Assembly (NCBI RefSeq): GCF_040954835.1
Contig: NC_090698.1
Span: 5,020,501 to 5,084,500 of the forward strand
Direction: 5' to 3'
Length of the DNA: 64,000 nt
Origin: Lepisosteus oculatus
Lineage: Eukaryota; Chordata; Actinopteri; Semionotiformes; Lepisosteidae
Numbering within the stretch: the stretch's first letter is position 1; each line of letters opens with the position of its first letter. Below, piece by piece: positions 49,555 to 64,000 of this stretch. The notes under the pieces are model-generated. The model saw nothing but the letters and a program-made list of their open reading frames with translations, made no database searches and was not told the origin of the DNA. The position numbers were made by a program, and so were the translations under genes.

Positions 49555-50560
49555 TGGAGGTGAGGAGCTGCAGATTACAGCAACAGAGGAGAGGGGGGAA
49601 AAGACGGAGAGAGGAGAGAGAGAAAGAGGGAGGGAAAGAAAGAGGGAGGCCACCACACTGTGGAATATTTATAAACAGCAGACAAGGAGGAGGGGTTGGG
49701 GGCGAGTCCATTGGAAAAGGAAAAAGAGGGAAGGGAAAATGTTGGGAGGGGAAGAAGTAAGAGAGAGGGCTAGGGAGAGAACAGGTCAGCAATGCAAGGC
49801 ACCAAACATCAACGGACTCCGAACCGCAAACAAACACAGAGAAAGAGCGTGGGTCACAACAGAGCTGAAGAGAGTCTGGAGCTGCTGGACGAGTGCGAGA
49901 CAGAACCATACAGAGGGGCTGGAGAGACAGGAGCTTGAATACAACACAGATACTCAGGGAGTGGGGAACAGATAGTGGGGGAAATTAGAAAAAGAAGTCT
50001 GTATAGAGAGAAATACAGAGACTCACAAAACAGAGGAACAGCAAGAAAAAAGGAGAAACAGGGGAGAAAAAAGAGAAGGCCACAGAGTGCAAAACAGGGT
50101 AGGTCTGCGCGTTGAAGTGAGAGGATAGTTGGAGAAAACGAACAGTGCGGAACAGGAAAAAAGTGTGTGAGAGAGGGAGAAGGGATGAGAGAGTAAGGGA
50201 GCAGGGGGCAGGACAGGAAGAAAACAGCCAGAGAAAAAGAGGGAGTCTGTGAACCAAGAAAACGCTGATTTAACAGGGGCCGGAGACAAAGCCTGCAGGA
50301 TGAGAGGAAGCATTGAGGGAGAGACAGATCCAGGCAGCCACCGCTCTGCGGTCACCAGCAAGCAATAAAAATCACAGAATGGACTGAGACAGCGAGTGCT
50401 GGAGAGAGAGCGGCACACCAAAAAAGGGCTGAAGCCTGCCTTCAGAGCGAGGAAGGCTCGACCGGGGCTCCGCAGTGTGTGGGGGGGCCCGAGGTGATAG
50501 AAAACAAGGAAAAAAAGAGGGGAAAAAGGCACCCGTGGCAGAGAGGAGGGTAAGGGTGTG
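49555..50560 (+). promoter_or_regulatory. Purine-rich dmpk upstream/5' UTR region
   Basis: About 1 kb in which the + strand is strongly enriched in A and G (GAGAGAAAGAGGGAGGGAAA and similar). TATTTATAAA at 49666-49675 resembles a TATA box. The block ends 120 bases before the dmpk start. Long open frames on the - strand here are Leu/Ser/Pro-rich artefacts of the pyrimidine strand. Confidence 0.4.
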
Positions 50561-50676
50561 AGAAAGGTCAGGGCCGCGGTGGGGTGGCCCAGTCCCCACG
50601 GCGTTCTCTGGCTGGACGGGGAGGGCCGCTGCCACATCCAAAACCATGGGACGCCCCAGCCACTGAACCCAGAAAC

Positions 50677-64000
<13,324 letters not shown>

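Overview
The window is genomic DNA of a ray-finned fish. The evidence is interrupted vertebrate genes with GT-AG introns of 0.4 to 11 kb, fish-type 5S-rRNA-derived and tRNA-derived SINEs, an L2-like LINE fragment, and protein matches to DACT3, C5AR1, LBH and DMPK. The relaxed intron sizes and repeat mixture would suit an early-branching ray-finned lineage such as gar or bowfin, but that is a guess; the species cannot be fixed from the sequence.

Layout. (1) 1-18.2 kb: the complete DACT3-type Dapper gene on the + strand. It has four coding exons (2350-2595, 13641-13770, 14283-14429, 15499-16952) encoding 658 residues, a GC-box/CCAAT promoter near 1.8-2.1 kb, an 11-kb first intron, and a poly(A) signal at 18164. 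(2) 18.2-29.4 kb: a non-coding, repeat-rich interval with 5S-SINE and tRNA-SINE copies and an unexplained CpG-rich patch at 19.0-19.6 kb. (3) 29.8-30.9 kb: an intact single-exon coding region for a C5a anaphylatoxin receptor (c5ar1) on the - strand, 353 aa, with a splice acceptor just upstream of the ATG. (4) 31-38.4 kb: a repeat-rich interval with an L2-like LINE fragment, two truncated 5S-SINEs, a tRNA-SINE and a possible LTR-like segment. (5) 38467-38754: the C-terminal coding exon of an LBH-family gene on the - strand; its upstream exon(s) lie to the right, with one candidate 5' exon and promoter at about 46.0-46.45 kb. (6) 50.68 kb to the window end: the 5' part of a DMPK-type kinase gene on the + strand. 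Six coding exons (50677-50830, 59709-59800, 60247-60330, 61259-61354, 62486-62634, 63012-63105) give 223 residues up to and just past the DFG motif; the gene runs off the right edge.

DACT3 is a Dishevelled/Wnt modulator and LBH is a Wnt-linked transcription co-regulator, so two Wnt-associated genes flank the complement receptor. The four genes are otherwise independent units, and no operon-like relation is implied. In human, DMPK, DACT3 and C5AR1 are all on 19q13.3, so the window is a compacted version of that synteny. The LBH-family gene placed head-to-head with a DMPK-family kinase mirrors the human LBHD2/CDC42BPB pair on 14q32.

The most interesting non-genic observation is that the full-length 5S-derived SINEs carry a perfect or near-perfect CTCF core motif. 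Copies at 22.98 kb (forward) and 43.93/53.30 kb (reverse) are in convergent orientation around c5ar1 and the LBH gene. Other items are a SINE with a duplicated tRNA-like unit, two perfect DR1 nuclear-receptor elements, and a SINE that supplies the nearest poly(A) signal for c5ar1.
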